A stretch of 64,000 bases of DNA from Porites lobata (GCA_942486035.1 CALNXK010000080.1:1439001-1503000); one strand, 5' to 3'; counted from the first letter of the stretch, positions 40,111-50,839 are shown. A program made the numbers and translations. The notes: a model not told the origin generated them from the sequence alone.

Positions 40111-41126
40111 ACCAGCATGCAAAGAAAGTGGTGTCTGATAGCCTAGGGCTAGTGGATTTTGCTATTGGGCCAGTGAATTCTGTTCTTAACTTGCCCTTCA
40201 GGCAAGTGATTTCCTGGGGAATTCAAATTACAGAACTGTAATCAATCCCGCTCATCAGATTTTTTTCAGGCTAATTGAAATGACTTTCAGGCTAGTACAT
40301 GCTAGCTAAAACTGACTTTCTTTGCACCCTGAGAACACAGATGTTTTTTCCGAGTTGCCTGCATCTCTGACTTAAAAAATATCATTCCCAAACTTTGGAT
40401 TTGCCTCTGCAAACTATGACCTGTTAATCCTACAGTCACACTGTGGTCCCATAATTTGCCACTGACTGTTAAGTAGTCTCATACAGCAATTTTGATGGTG
40501 TGAAACAAGGGCAGCATACATTTGGAAACCAAAGTGCAAGTCTTGATGCACACTTTGAGACTAAGAATTTTTTGTTACTGACACACTGAAAAGTTATTTT
40601 TCAACTTTTCTGTTTCATTGAAAAATTGATTCAAAATACAACAACACAATTGGGAATTTCTGTTTCCTTTTAAAGGTAATTCAAAAATAGTACAAAACCT
40701 TTTTGCTCTGTATTTTCACCCCAATCTCTCCTCCTTTTTAACATTAATTTGACTATATAGCATAATTTTACTTTTTCGCTCACAATGCCCAGCCCTGAAG
40801 GAAAAAGAGAGACCACTCGCACTTTAATTATTCTTAAAGGATACAACTTCATTAAAAACATTTTTTCATAAATGTTGGGCTATTCTCTTCAGGCAGTTTT
40901 TCAACGTTATTTTTTACTATTAATTTTATGATCATGCAACATATTAAAAAATTTAACAATAATATATTTATATTGAATTACAAGGACTTAATAACGCAAT
41001 TTAACGGTAATCATAATTTTTGCATTATATATCTATTTGAAACGTTTATGCAAGTAGGCAATAATGTACCGGTTTCTAGAATGGAAGGTAATTTACAATG
41101 AAGAAAGAAACTTTGGATCATTATAC

Positions 41127-41238
41127 GTTTCTTGGAAACTGCCCACCTACCCCTCCCCTAAGCCAATATTAATGCTTACTTCTCACTTAGGCAAAATGTT
41201 GGCTTAGGGAGGGGTAGGTGGATAGTTTTCCCAGAAAC
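41127..41238. repeat. Foldback MITE with GTTTC...GAAAC ends
   Basis: GTTTCTTGGAAACTGCCCAC and CCACCTACCCCTCCCCTAAG on the left are mirrored on the right by CTTAGGGAGGGGTAGGTGG and AGTTTTCCCAGAAAC. The arms are about 40 bp and the loop about 30 bp, so RNA from here would form a long hairpin. No coding capacity. Confidence 0.8.
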
Positions 41239-42696
41239 ATAGAAACTTTCCAGTCCCTATCCCCCTTGATCCTGAACAGCAATATACTTACTTCTATCAT
41301 TAAAAACTTTGGTTAATTTACAAGGGCCTCATGATAACTCTTTGACAGGCTACAAGCAGCCACTTATTTTTCCTGAGAGGGGGGTGAATGGGCCAACAGA
41401 TGGGTGGATTTTGAAAACATTTTTGTCCGAATTTTGAATTCAGAGCAAAATTTTAACGGATTTGCAAATCCAGCAATTGCAGCGGATTGCCGATTTATCC
41501 ATTTCATTAGCCCAGATTTTGGACTTTGCATGCTTTAAAATTATGTTTACCCGAATTTCAGATTCAGAGTGAAATTTTAACAGCAGATTAATTTGGTAAG
41601 TAAATCATAACGTATCGGGGGATTTGCAAACCCTTATTCACCCTCCTCTTCGAAGTCCATCAAGTGAAGAGAGAGAGAGAGAAGTAGAATTAAAGAAACA
41701 TGGCTGAAAGAAATCTGGAGGCACGATTTGCAAAACAGGGCATCCTACTCTCCTCTCACACCTACAGACAGACTCTCTTTACACTTACATGATGTAAAGC
41801 AAGAGGCTGATTGTAGTCTACCGCTATGATAAAATCAAATCTGACATTTAAATCTAATCTATAACAGACTAAACAGCGGTTTGTCTTGATGTTACGGAAA
41901 CCATTGTTTTGCGATTGTTCCCATATGCAACATCAAGAAATTACCTGTAACATTAACATCAGCATTAACAGTGATTTTCGTATGACCTTGAAATGAAAAT
42001 GTGCAAACTAAACAGAAACAACAAGTGAACAGAAATAGAGGTATCTGATTGGTTTGTCGAGTGGATACAAATGCGTGTGACTTTTGGCTGGTTAAGCGAA
42101 CACTCTGGTGAAAAAAACTTTATGCCCGACAACTTTCTAGAAATCAACCGATAGTTTGCTTTGACGTCATACTGCAACACGATTGGCCAATCGAACAACG
42201 CCTTCTTTATACGAACGTTTTCTTTGACAGGATAACTCAGACGCGATGTTTTGATCTTTTCATCCATTGGCTGATAAAACAACAAACACGTCAAACCACT
42301 TTTCAAGGTCATATGAAAATTTCTCTAATAAACTATTAAAATACAACAACAATTGACAGTTCATAACTTTTTGATGAGCTACATTTACAGCAAAACCTGC
42401 ACAAACTCCAACCTAAAGCATCACTCAACTGAAAAAGTTGGCATAAATCTCTGATAAAAAGTGAAACAGAATCCACTGTATGAGTCAAAATGTATTTACG
42501 GAGAACTTTCTCTCAAGAGTGATAAAAATATCTTCTCCACTCCACTGTTTACTTGTGGCAAGCCGAAGTTCAATATACATCACAGAATGTAATCCTATGT
42601 CCCACGGACCACAGTCACCTGTCTCCACGACATAAGAGGTACCTTTGTGAACATCACCATGTGTTCATTTTAAAGAGCTGTCTGTGAGTGAAATGA

Positions 42697-44058
42697 CTAA
42701 CATGCAAACTTTGTGTTTTCATAATAATTAGTGATCATTTTTGTAATCTCCTCACTGAGAACTTTCCACTTCATCCCATGTTCCTTATCATCTACCTTGT
42801 CCGGATGGAAAACAGCCAATGCCTTTAGGAGAAACTTCTTGTACTCTTTGGTCCCCCTTTCCAGTGAATCCCACTTGCTGATCTCATCATCACTGGGTTT
42901 CTCCCAGGAAGAAGACTTTGGAGGGTAGCTGGTGTACACATGCTTGATCAAAGCAGTAGCACTGGTGTCGTGCTTCTTGATATCTGCAAGCTCCTCTTTG
43001 AGCTCGTCCAGAAACTGAGCCCGTACCTTACTTTTCTCGTCCTCCTCACGCTGGCGGATCTCTTCTTGATATCGCTGTAGGGTGCTGACGCACACTTTGT
43101 ACCAGTCGTCAGAGGTGAAGATGCGCGGCTTCATGGACTCTGCCAATTGCAGGGTGTGGTTGAAGTAATCTTTAGCACGGTGAGTCAGCTTCAGTACTTT
43201 GTCATAGACAACGCCCAGTCTGCTCTCAGCGATGGCTTCCTGTTCTATTTCAATCTCTCTTGCCAAGACCACCGCCTGCTTGTACCAGTCGATGACTTCA
43301 AAAACCAAAGTCATGTCAAGTTCCTCTTCATCTTCTAAAGCCATTGTTAGAAGGTGGTCTCCCTGTACACGAGCTTGCATTGACGACGCGGAGCACGAGT
43401 GATAGAACACATCTTGCTCTAAAGTTTGCGCTTCATCTAGTAGATCGTTCAACTCGTCCCCTGTAATACGAGCCAAGCGCTTCACTTCTTCGATAGGCCG
43501 GTAGCAATCTCTCATGCGGGAAAGACATGTCTTATACTCGCCATTTTGAAGCTTAGTGGCTCCGTCATAAAAGTAAAGCCTGGCCAACCTCAGCTGTAGA
43601 TCAACAGTGGCTCTATCTACGGTTGTGATCAAAACAAGCTGCTCGAGCTGGTGAATCTTGATGTCGGGATGAAACGTGTCACACCAGTCGATGACTTCTT
43701 GCAAACAAAGAGTGAGTGTTCCTAGAACTTCGTTTCGCCACTGCTCTGGTTTACAGTCTTCACTTTTGTTGAAAGCTTCGCATAATCCTTTGATTGCTTC
43801 GCGTTGGTAGTGCAGGATAGTCTGAAAACTCTCCAGCTTTTGAGTCAAAACACCCGCTATCCGCCATGCAGCCTTGCCGATGTTCTTGGCGGCGGAGCAT
43901 TCATCGTCTGAATCTTCAGCTTTTTCCTTAGCTTTGTAATACCGGGATAACGCTTGGTCAAATAGCTCTCTTGATTTCTGTAAGTCTGAGATTTTCCCCG
44001 AGCAAGCCTGGCGAAAAAACTCGTTTCCTTGATTTCTGATGATGCTCGAAATCGACAT
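42697..44058 (-). CDS. Helical-repeat protein with C-terminal J-domain-like segment (HPD motif)
   Basis: Single-exon gene, 453 codons. I place the start at 44056-44058 (protein begins MSISSIIRNQG) with A at -3; the open frame runs further upstream to 44112 but has no ATG there. Residues about 5-300 are predicted almost wholly helical, with spaced Tyr, Ala and Leu in the style of TPR or 14-3-3-like helical repeats (for example RYYKAKEKAEDSDDEC and LQLRLARLYFYDGATKLQNG). A charged helix rich in E, K and R (about 325-365) follows, perhaps a coiled coil. The last 50 residues contain a helix, the tripeptide HPD at 418-420 (AVFHPDKVDD), and a final helix, as in the second half of a J domain; helix I is poorly recognisable. 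In the DnaJ family HPD is needed to stimulate HSP70 ATPase. A co-chaperone role is inferred. I do not recognise a named orthologue. No signal peptide or membrane segment is visible, so it is probably cytosolic. Confidence 0.85.
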   Translation of the reverse strand: MSISSIIRNQGNEFFRQACSGKISDLQKSRELFDQALSRYYKAKEKAEDSDDECSAAKNIGKAAWRIAGVLTQKLESFQTILHYQREAIKGLCEAFNKSEDCKPEQWRNEVLGTLTLCLQEVIDWCDTFHPDIKIHQLEQLVLITTVDRATVDLQLRLARLYFYDGATKLQNGEYKTCLSRMRDCYRPIEEVKRLARITGDELNDLLDEAQTLEQDVFYHSCSASSMQARVQGDHLLTMALEDEEELDMTLVFEVIDWYKQAVVLAREIEIEQEAIAESRLGVVYDKVLKLTHRAKDYFNHTLQLAESMKPRIFTSDDWYKVCVSTLQRYQEEIRQREEDEKSKVRAQFLDELKEELADIKKHDTSATALIKHVYTSYPPKSSSWEKPSDDEISKWDSLERGTKEYKKFLLKALAVFHPDKVDDKEHGMKWKVLSEEITKMITNYYENTKFAC

Positions 44059-44416
44059 CTTGTCGTTTCCTCTTCTTGTCGCGCCGTCACTGCTGTTGCA
44101 AAAAGGCGCCAAAATTCTGTTTTCACGGCTGTACCCATGGGAAAAGTGTTATTTCCGGTCACACTTCCGGCTGTAACCCAGAAACAGAAAGAGAAAGTAA
44201 AATGATAAAAAGCAATAAAAGGAATTGGAAAATTGAACATGCGTTAAAATGAGTTTATTCGCGTTCTCCAAAAAAAGTTGAAGCGGACAAAGACAAAACA
44301 AAAATTGACAACGTCATGGCTCTTTTACGGCGACAAAAGCGAACAAAGCATTCAAGAACTGTGTTGTCTCCGTTTGATATTTTCCAAAGCCCCGATTATC
44401 AGCCAAAATCTCCAGG

Positions 44417-44501
44417 GCCGATTTGTTCGAAAAGTGGATAATGCTATTCATTGTATAAATCTCTATCAAGTGGAAAGCGGATTTATCAAACCGGGCCAGA
44501 A
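44417..44501. repeat. Partial GTTGTTC / GTGGATA-type MITE
   Basis: GATTTGTTCGAAAAGTGGAT, AATGCTATTCATTGTATAAA and TATCAAGTGGAAAGCGGATT follow the layout of the family at 32585-32729 but are diverged and shortened. Confidence 0.45.
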
Positions 44502-44562
44502 GTATAAAGGGTTCGAGATATTGAGCAATGATTGTAAAATCCATATTTGGGTGCCGGAAAAC

Positions 44563-45010
44563 TACACTCTTTTTTTATAAGAATGTTGTTTTTCCGGCCC
44601 AGGCTGAATATTCTTATTTTTCTGCCGATTTTAGGCTGAAAATATTCTTGTATTATTCTTAAATTATGGCTTATGACATTTCCGTTTTAGAATTTATTGG
44701 GGTATATGTACATGTATTACATGTACCGTTCATCGAACTGTCATTAGCGTTGAACATTTTGCTATAGCTAGTGCAGGTTTTTTCGTTTTGTTGGCTAGTT
44801 TCGCCGTTCAGAGAAAGGAATAATTTTATACGGTTAAGTTAAAAAACATAAAATTGTATTGTATTTACAGCGAGTGTTTCAACACACAAAATTATATCTA
44901 TCCTTTTCAAAATCTCAGCCTCGGCTTTATTCTTAAAATATTCTTAAAATTTCGCAAATTTCAGCCTCGATATTCTTATGAAATATATTCTTATAAAAAA
45001 AAAGAGTGTA
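44563..45010 (+). mobile_element. TA-flanked MITE copy B (Tc1/mariner-like)
   Basis: Bounded by TA at 44563-44564 and 45009-45010, with inverted termini CACTCTTTTTTTATAAGAA and its complement. Internally TTCTTAAAATATTCTTA-type repeats occur near both ends. The body matches 28911-29373 in the opposite orientation. It has no transposase frame. Its left end is about 0.5 kb upstream of the J-domain gene start, so it may fall in that gene's regulatory region. Confidence 0.75.
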
Positions 45011-45465
45011 TTAATTTACTGAATAATTGTTACTTTGCAGCCCGCACAGCTCGCGGAGATGACAACAACATAACATCAACACTCCCCTCTTTTCCTTACT
45101 GTCAATTAGCAAATTCAAACGTTTCCTCTTAAATTTCCTCATAAAACACATGATAAACGCTTCATCGTGTACTGCTGAGTTATGGATGCACTCAGGAGAC
45201 TCAGGATTGCTAAGCGACCCTAAGCTCACAACAACTCGAGGAATTACGAATGAAGCACGCTCGCGCTATTGAATTTGATCAGACGAATTTTCTAGCTATG
45301 TTATAAGTTAATTTGTTTCATTTTTTCGGATTCCCTGAATAATTTCTTGTTTTATATTTTCAAAAAATGACAAGATTTCGAAGGTAAGGGCGCTTTTCAT
45401 TTGTCAGAACTGGTCAGCCTCACCATTGCCCGACCAGTCAGTTTGACAAAGAAATAGGTTTTTTA

Positions 45466-45545
45466 ACCCTGGCAGGATTAGCTCGGTCGGCAGAGCGCTT
45501 GACTGCAGAGCGGTAGGTCTAGGGTTCGATTCCCGGTACCGGCCT
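45466..45545 (+). repeat. tRNA-derived SINE head (Cys-like anticodon loop)
   Basis: TTAGCTCGGTCGGCAGAGCG is a good A-box and D-arm, GACTGCAGAG resembles a tRNA-Cys(GCA) anticodon loop, and GGTTCGATTCC is a perfect B-box. The anticodon stem (CTTGA against GCGGT) does not pair, and the sequence runs on without a clean acceptor end, so this is most likely the head of a tRNA-derived SINE whose body extends to about 45670. A functional tRNA gene is the less likely alternative. Confidence 0.6.
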
Positions 45546-46255
45546 TAACTGCTGTACCCTCGCGTGGCTGACGCTTGGATGACCACGTAAAATGACGGTC
45601 CCCTCACCGGTAGGAGACGTAAAAATAGTGTCCTCAGTTAGTGCTTTCTTGCTAAATACATTGACACTTAAATGAAGTGCTTTTTTTCCAGAAGGTTTAG
45701 ATGAAAAACTATCTCCTTCGTGCATAGAATTTAGGATTTGGCTGATGTTGCTGGAAAGGTTCAGGTTTGATTTAAAATAAATCGCCACGGGAACAGTCTG
45801 ACCGGTCAGTTCTGATAAATGAAAAGCTCCCCAAGATTGACATGAAGTCGGAGTAGATTGTAGCCTGAATTTTAGACGATGACTTCCAGTCGTTTTTACT
45901 CCCGCAGACTCTCAGTTGCTGAGAGGAGAAAACGAGCCGAAGTAATTGTCTGAAATTCAGGCTAAATAGATTGATCAATACAAAAATTCTTCTAGACTGC
46001 AAGCAGTCTCTTTTTTTTCACATTTAGTATAAGGGGAGTGCACTCGCGCGAGATGCCGCTCGACGCGAGAAACCAGGGCGGCAGCCGGAGAAGAAAAAAA
46101 GAGAGTCTCTCTTTTTTCGTACCTCTCCCGTCTCGAGTGGTCATGTGTGTCTCTCGAGCGTTTTACTCGATGGACCAAGAAAAAAGAGAGGTCTTCCGAC
46201 CCAGGCAGGTTGCTCTCAGAAGACCGTGAAAGCCTGGGTATAGCAAAGTTTTTGC

Positions 46256-49200
46256 ATGGTGTCCTCAATGGATTGGACGGGTTATTTTTCTCCATTTTTG
46301 TCCGTTTTCTTTGCTCTCATTCAGCTCTCTGTTTCAGAATTAACGCCAGAGCAATGTAGAGAATTAGGATTTTCGGTTAATCTTCTCTGTAGCTCGTGCG
46401 ATGAATTAAAACCCTTTAATCTTACATCGGAACCGTCTCTTGAGGCGAATTGTCGAAAGTGCTGCCATGCGGATGAACAAGAAGAAGCCACTAAGGTTTG
46501 AATTGCGTTATTTTCGTCACTTTTTATGAGAGTTTCGTTCGAAAGAAAGATATTTGTTCCCTTTTAACAATCTATTGATGTAAATTTATGTTGTTCCGTT
46601 CTTATGGTCTGTTTGTGACGTCATCACCGCCATCTTGGCTGCAAGCTATGGTGCCGAATTCGTGAAAATCGCTAATTTGTTATAAAGATGTTCTAGTTAG
46701 TGTTTATCTCATAATTTTAGTTCATACATGATAAGTATAGAATCTCAGTTCAGAGAGAAGAAAAGTTAAGACCTTGATGATCAAACTGAGAAGCGCACTA
46801 TATGCATCAGTCAATTTTCAGCTGCGCCCATGCCTCCCCCCCCCCACCCCCCGGTTCACTTCCGGGCATTGGGGAGCTTGATGATGATGATGGCAAAGGC
46901 AGTGAAAATGTCTTTATAAAAATGAATTTTTCAAAAAATGCATTATAAAAATGCATTTTATAAAAATGCATTTTTCAAACTTTGTTGCATTTATTCAAAC
47001 TTGCTTTTAATGTCATCATCATCATCGGTTCGCCAAAGAGCAGTCGACTGTAAGTCATCTCCAACTGGCTTGGTTTTGGGCAGTGCACACGATATCATCC
47101 TCTGAGAAATGCTTTTTCTGATCAATTCATATTTCCTGGACTTGGCTGGAAAAGGACTTATACCGTCTCCTTGGGGATCTTCACCCGTGGGGGTTCATAC
47201 AACCATAAGATGTTAGTGGGTTAATGTCGAATGTGGGTGAATTTCCTGGGGGACCGCACCCAAAATAAAGTTTGTACCAGAAAGCATGCGGCACATGCAA
47301 AATTGTTGTGTTGCTTATTCAAACCTATTGGTTTTTTGACATTCATGTTGCCTTCATAGTCATTGTAACAAAAGCTCCCTAGTAGCTTTACTTTTGTTTT
47401 GGATGAAAAATTCCCAGGGGTGACAGTGACAAGACTTGAGCTGCCAAATGCCCCACAGTGGGGATGAAAAAAGAGCTGGGCAAACGTCCTGTCTCCAATC
47501 AACACTTTAGCAGTTTTCATTCATTGCCATGCCACTTCCAGCAGTGATGTGTGATTTTTTATTTCTGTACTCATGCCTGTCCATCATTTATTGTTTGTAA
47601 TAGCATTATCTGATGTTAATCAAGACCTCATAAACAACACTAATAAATAAATATGATTCTCATTTTAATCATTTTTTATTAATTTTTATATTCATATTGC
47701 TCTGAGTTATAACAAATATGTCTCTGCAAATGCAATAATATTAAAATATATTCTAAAACCAGTATTTTTGGTTCTGAGGTCTAATATTATCATATTTTTT
47801 GTTATTCAGAAGTATGCCTTTGGTACCCTTGAAGTGTGTAACTGAAAGTTGGGAAGGTTCCCTCAAATACAGGGTAAGGAACACAGGCCTGTTTCTGGCA
47901 ACTTTTGCTGATTGAAAGTCTTTGTGCTTCTTTAGAATTTTAAAGGCGGGGTCAAGAGTTAAGTTATGGCAAAGAAATTACAAAACATGGTCTTCATAGC
48001 AGGGTTTTATCCTTGGCCTCAAATGTTACATATCACTTCTTGAACAGCCTCTCTAGTAATTTATGTCAATCAGTCAGACTAGTGACTGGTATACTTTCTC
48101 AACTTTTTTAATAGTCACACATAAAAAATGTGCTTTATTTGGGTGCTAACGCATGTATTTACATGCAGCACGACAGTACTAATTCAGGGCACCATAATTT
48201 TTTACATCTCCTACTGGAGACAGCAAATGTCTAGCTGTTTGCAGGGCAAAGTAGGTACCTTCACACCCTGACTGAGTATTGGTCTGGCCGTGGGGATGAA
48301 ACTTGCGACCTCCCATGCTGAACCTGCAAGCAGCCTCCTAACTGTAGAAAAAACACTAATTATTATTAAACATATATATTAAAACTTTGTGGCTTGGCAC
48401 ATGACTTTCAAACACAGGTTGCCAAATTACTGGTAACAACTTTCACCATGTTATTTGCCATGATTTTTTCTAGTCCCCATGTTGTCCAAAATGGTCACAG
48501 CATAGGGGCCTGCTTACAGGAAGCACAGAGGCACACAATTTTTACCAACTGAGGATACTGGGCCCCACATAAGATATTAATTTTATAAGATTTTATATCT
48601 CAACAAAATCCCACTGTTATACAAAAATACCTAAGAGACTTCTCAGTGTGGGGTGCCTGTTTAAATCAGGGACCAGATGAAAGAGGCAGTTTTATTCAAA
48701 TTATCCTGGCCTAGAAATGACCCTGAAAAAGTCAGGGTATGGAGGGGGGGGGGTGGTGTTGGGAGGGAGTCCTTCCCTCTTTTTTTCACAGTCAAACCTC
48801 TCCACAATGGCCACTTTGGGGACAGAAGAAAGTGGCCAATGTGGAGAGGTGGCCTTTATGGGGAGGTAGGAGTCAAATATGACAATTTTTTTGGGGGGAG
48901 TACAACATGTGTATCCAGCTGAGTTCTTGCTTACTGTATCCCATTATGTATCTATAATATTATTATAAAAAGATAAAAATACACAAAAAGCTTTATAATG
49001 AATAAAGGTTTGAATCAAAATGTTAACATGACAAAATGAGCACGGTTCGCAGCATTCACTATAAGTATTGTAGACAATTTAGCTCACTGCAGCAGTATAA
49101 ATGGAACACAATCAAAGTAAGACTGTTGCGATTGATCGTCAACGCGCTATATGGATCAAATTTCACGACCATTCTTCACTTTTTCATCAGTAGTTGAAAA

Positions 49201-50730
49201 AATTGGCCATTGTCGAGCGGTTATTTTGGCAGTTGTGGACACACTTTATTGGCCATTGCCATTGTAGATAGGATTAAACAAGAGTCAATGTATGGACTGT
49301 CCGTCAGGACAAAAAAGTGGCCATTGTAGAGAGGTGGCCATTGTGGAGGGGTGGCTGTTGGTGAAGGTTCAATAGCCTGTGAAGCGCAGACATATTTCCA
49401 GTCATCGCTTCTCTCCCTCCGAAAATTAACTATTTTTGGTGGGAGAGAAGCAACGACCGAAGGTTCAACTGTATTAGCAATTTTGTAAAGAGGGCTTTTT
49501 AGCCTCAAAATATTTTATTCAGTGAAATATATTGTTTCTCTTGATGTTCTAAATGGTGTTGCATCAGTTCTGATATGTTATATTTTGTTTGTAACAGCCT
49601 TTGTCCGGAGTGATAGGCCTGCCAAGTTTCCTAATCTAAGGATAAACGTAAGTTGTCCATCCCTCGATCATGGTCAGTTATTTTTATTCCCACTGCAGTT
49701 GGTGCTAGTAGGTAATTTTATCAATTTTTCAGCGACCTGCAATGTCGTATCTAAATCCATAGTTATTCTTATTATCCTTTTGCATGTATGAACATGTACA
49801 CAAAGTGTCATTCTCTCCTTGCAGTTTGTTCGAGGGGCCGATCCAATTCTTAAGCTTCATGATGAAAACAATGAGGTTCAAGAGGAGTTAAGGTGAGTGT
49901 ACAGGTTCTCACTAAACTTCTTTTTGATGAAGAAAGCCTCATCAATGTAAGTGTAGTATTGATAGTAGTTGTCCGTGCCCTCCTATGCACACTTGATAAA
50001 CAGACAGCTCAATTTACAGCTACTGTGACAAATTAGCAAGTGGACAACAGTTTTCCATGATCAACCATAAAAATGTGGTCAAAATGTTCAAAACTCAAGC
50101 AGGACCACAAGCTGCAGGCGAGTGGTTTCACTGCAAAATTTTAAACATTTTGACTTCATTCCTAAATGTACAGACCATGGAAAATTGTTGATTTGTTTTC
50201 TATAAAATACTATAACATTGACAATTTTTTCTGGTCCATTAAAAAATTGCACATGCCACAATGAGGAAATCATATTTGGCCACTACCAGGTCATTTCCAT
50301 GGCCTATACTCTTATTGACCATAGCTCTTGACCAATCAGTGCACGAGAAATCACTCAGTTATTGTAAAAGCCCCATTTGAGCTACCTTTGTAGGTTGCAA
50401 CTTTTGTAGGTAGTCTTTTGCAGCTTAGGGAGCTTAGCCTCCTGCCTAGATTAGAATTTTAGCTATTGTATAGGTGGCTTTTTACCTTATCTTTGTAAGT
50501 AGTGTTGTCTTTTTCCTCATTTTTTTCTGTGCATCGTTTAGAAATAAAGTCCTTGTCTTGTCTTGCTCAGATTAGTTGACTTTTTTGGTGACCATAAAAT
50601 ACAGTCACAGCAATCATGTGCAAACCGGGCTACAGATAATTTATCATTCACACAATGTATTCTTTCTTTTAGTATTGAAAAATGGAATACGGACAGTGTC
50701 GAAGAATTTCTACTTGAGAGACTGAGATAA
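46256..50730 (+). CDS. SELENOF: Selenoprotein F (15 kDa selenoprotein), five exons, Sec at TGA
   Basis: Coding exons: 46256-46495, 47810-47873, 49598-49647, 49825-49892, 50673-50730; all introns are GT-AG and phases match. The joined frame is 159 residues including selenocysteine (human protein 165, from memory). An N-terminal hydrophobic segment (about 8-27) ending SVS is a signal peptide for the ER. The Cys-rich domain follows (CRELGFSVNLLCSSCDEL...CRKCC, about 34-70), which in the family binds UDP-glucose:glycoprotein glucosyltransferase. The thioredoxin-like domain begins near residue 81 and carries C90-N91-U92, where U is the in-frame TGA at 47843-47845, followed by KLGRFPQIQAFVRSD. The family is thought to act in folding quality control of ER glycoproteins. 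The human motif is CGU, so Asn at the middle position is unusual. Translation through the TGA depends on the SECIS at 50765-50839. A second ATG at 46268 could also serve as the start. Confidence 0.96.
46836..46852. repeat. C-rich homopolymer tract in SELENOF intron 1
   Basis: Ten C residues, one A and six C residues in a row. This tract is prone to length errors. Confidence 0.8.
47843..47845 (+). other. Selenocysteine codon (TGA) of SELENOF
   Basis: TGA is codon 12 of exon 2 and is followed by 67 further codons in the correct frame across three introns with strong SELENOF similarity, so it cannot be a stop. It sits in GTGTGTAACTGAAAGTTGGG, which reads V-C-N-U-K-L-G. Confidence 0.96.
48793..48870. 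repeat. CTCTCCACAATGGCCAC repeat, left part, SELENOF intron 2
   Basis: CAAACCTCTCCACAATGGCC and GGCCAATGTGGAGAGGTGG form an inverted pair. Related text returns at 49200-49385. The two parts may be ends of one decayed DNA transposon. Confidence 0.5.
49200..49385. repeat. TGGCCATTGT repeat, right part, SELENOF intron 2
   Basis: Several TGGCCATTGTAGAGAGG variants are arranged in tandem, ending GGTGAAGGTTCAATAG. The block matches the motif of 48793-48870 and lies upstream of SELENOF exon 3. A small hairpin (CTTCTCTCCCTCCGAAAATT against its mirror, about 49408-49450) follows. Confidence 0.5.
50440..50575 (+). repeat. Possible retroelement 3' tail in SELENOF intron 4
   Basis: The stretch ends GAAATAAAGTCCTTGTCTTG, followed by another TCTTG unit. 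A 3' end with a short tandem tail after AATAAA is typical of some LINEs and SINEs. No coding part is recognisable. Confidence 0.35.
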
Positions 50731-50764
50731 ACATCAAGAGGGGAATGACAGTCAAAAGTGGAAA

Positions 50765-50839
50765 CTTTTCACAATATAATGAAGGCTTCACCTGAAACCT
50801 TTTACTGGTGTGTGAAGTTGGAGAAAATGCTGTGTAAAG
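50765..50839 (+). promoter_or_regulatory. SECIS element in SELENOF 3' UTR
   Basis: Lower stem: CTTTTCACA (50765-50773) pairs with TGTGTAAAG (50831-50839) with one mismatch. The core is ATGA at 50779-50782 opposite GGAG/GA at 50819-50822. Upper stem: GGCTTCAC (50784-50791) pairs with GTGAAGTT (50812-50819), including G-U pairs. The apical loop holds the conserved AAA (50795-50797). These are the defining parts of a eukaryotic SECIS, bound by SBP2 to recode UGA. It begins 34 bases after the stop codon and about 2.9 kb of genomic DNA from the TGA. Whether it is a form 1 or form 2 fold needs energy folding. Confidence 0.88.

Larger units (their letters stand above)
38616..42696. other. Intergenic region between ZER1 5' end and the J-domain gene 3' end
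   Basis: The ZER1 promoter should lie just above 38615 in plus coordinates; I see no firm TATA box. The rest holds several small repeats (39141-39437, 40045-40110, 41127-41238), AT-rich DNA, and a GAGAGAGAGAGA run near 41670. No additional exon could be supported. Confidence 0.5.
44059..46255. other. Divergent intergenic region between the J-domain gene and SELENOF
   Basis: The two genes point away from each other here, so both promoters lie in this 2.2 kb. It is largely filled by a partial GTTGTTC-type MITE (44417-44501), the TA-flanked MITE copy B (44563-45010) and a tRNA-derived SINE (45466-45545). No TATA box could be assigned with confidence. Confidence 0.5.

Noticed and set aside
44059..44112. 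Longer N-terminus for the J-domain protein (18 extra codons)
   Set aside because: The extra stretch begins with TTG, not ATG. The first ATG is at 44056-44058, in good context.
45472..45544. Functional tRNA-Cys gene
   Set aside because: The anticodon stem does not pair and the acceptor stem is poor; a SINE head explains it better.
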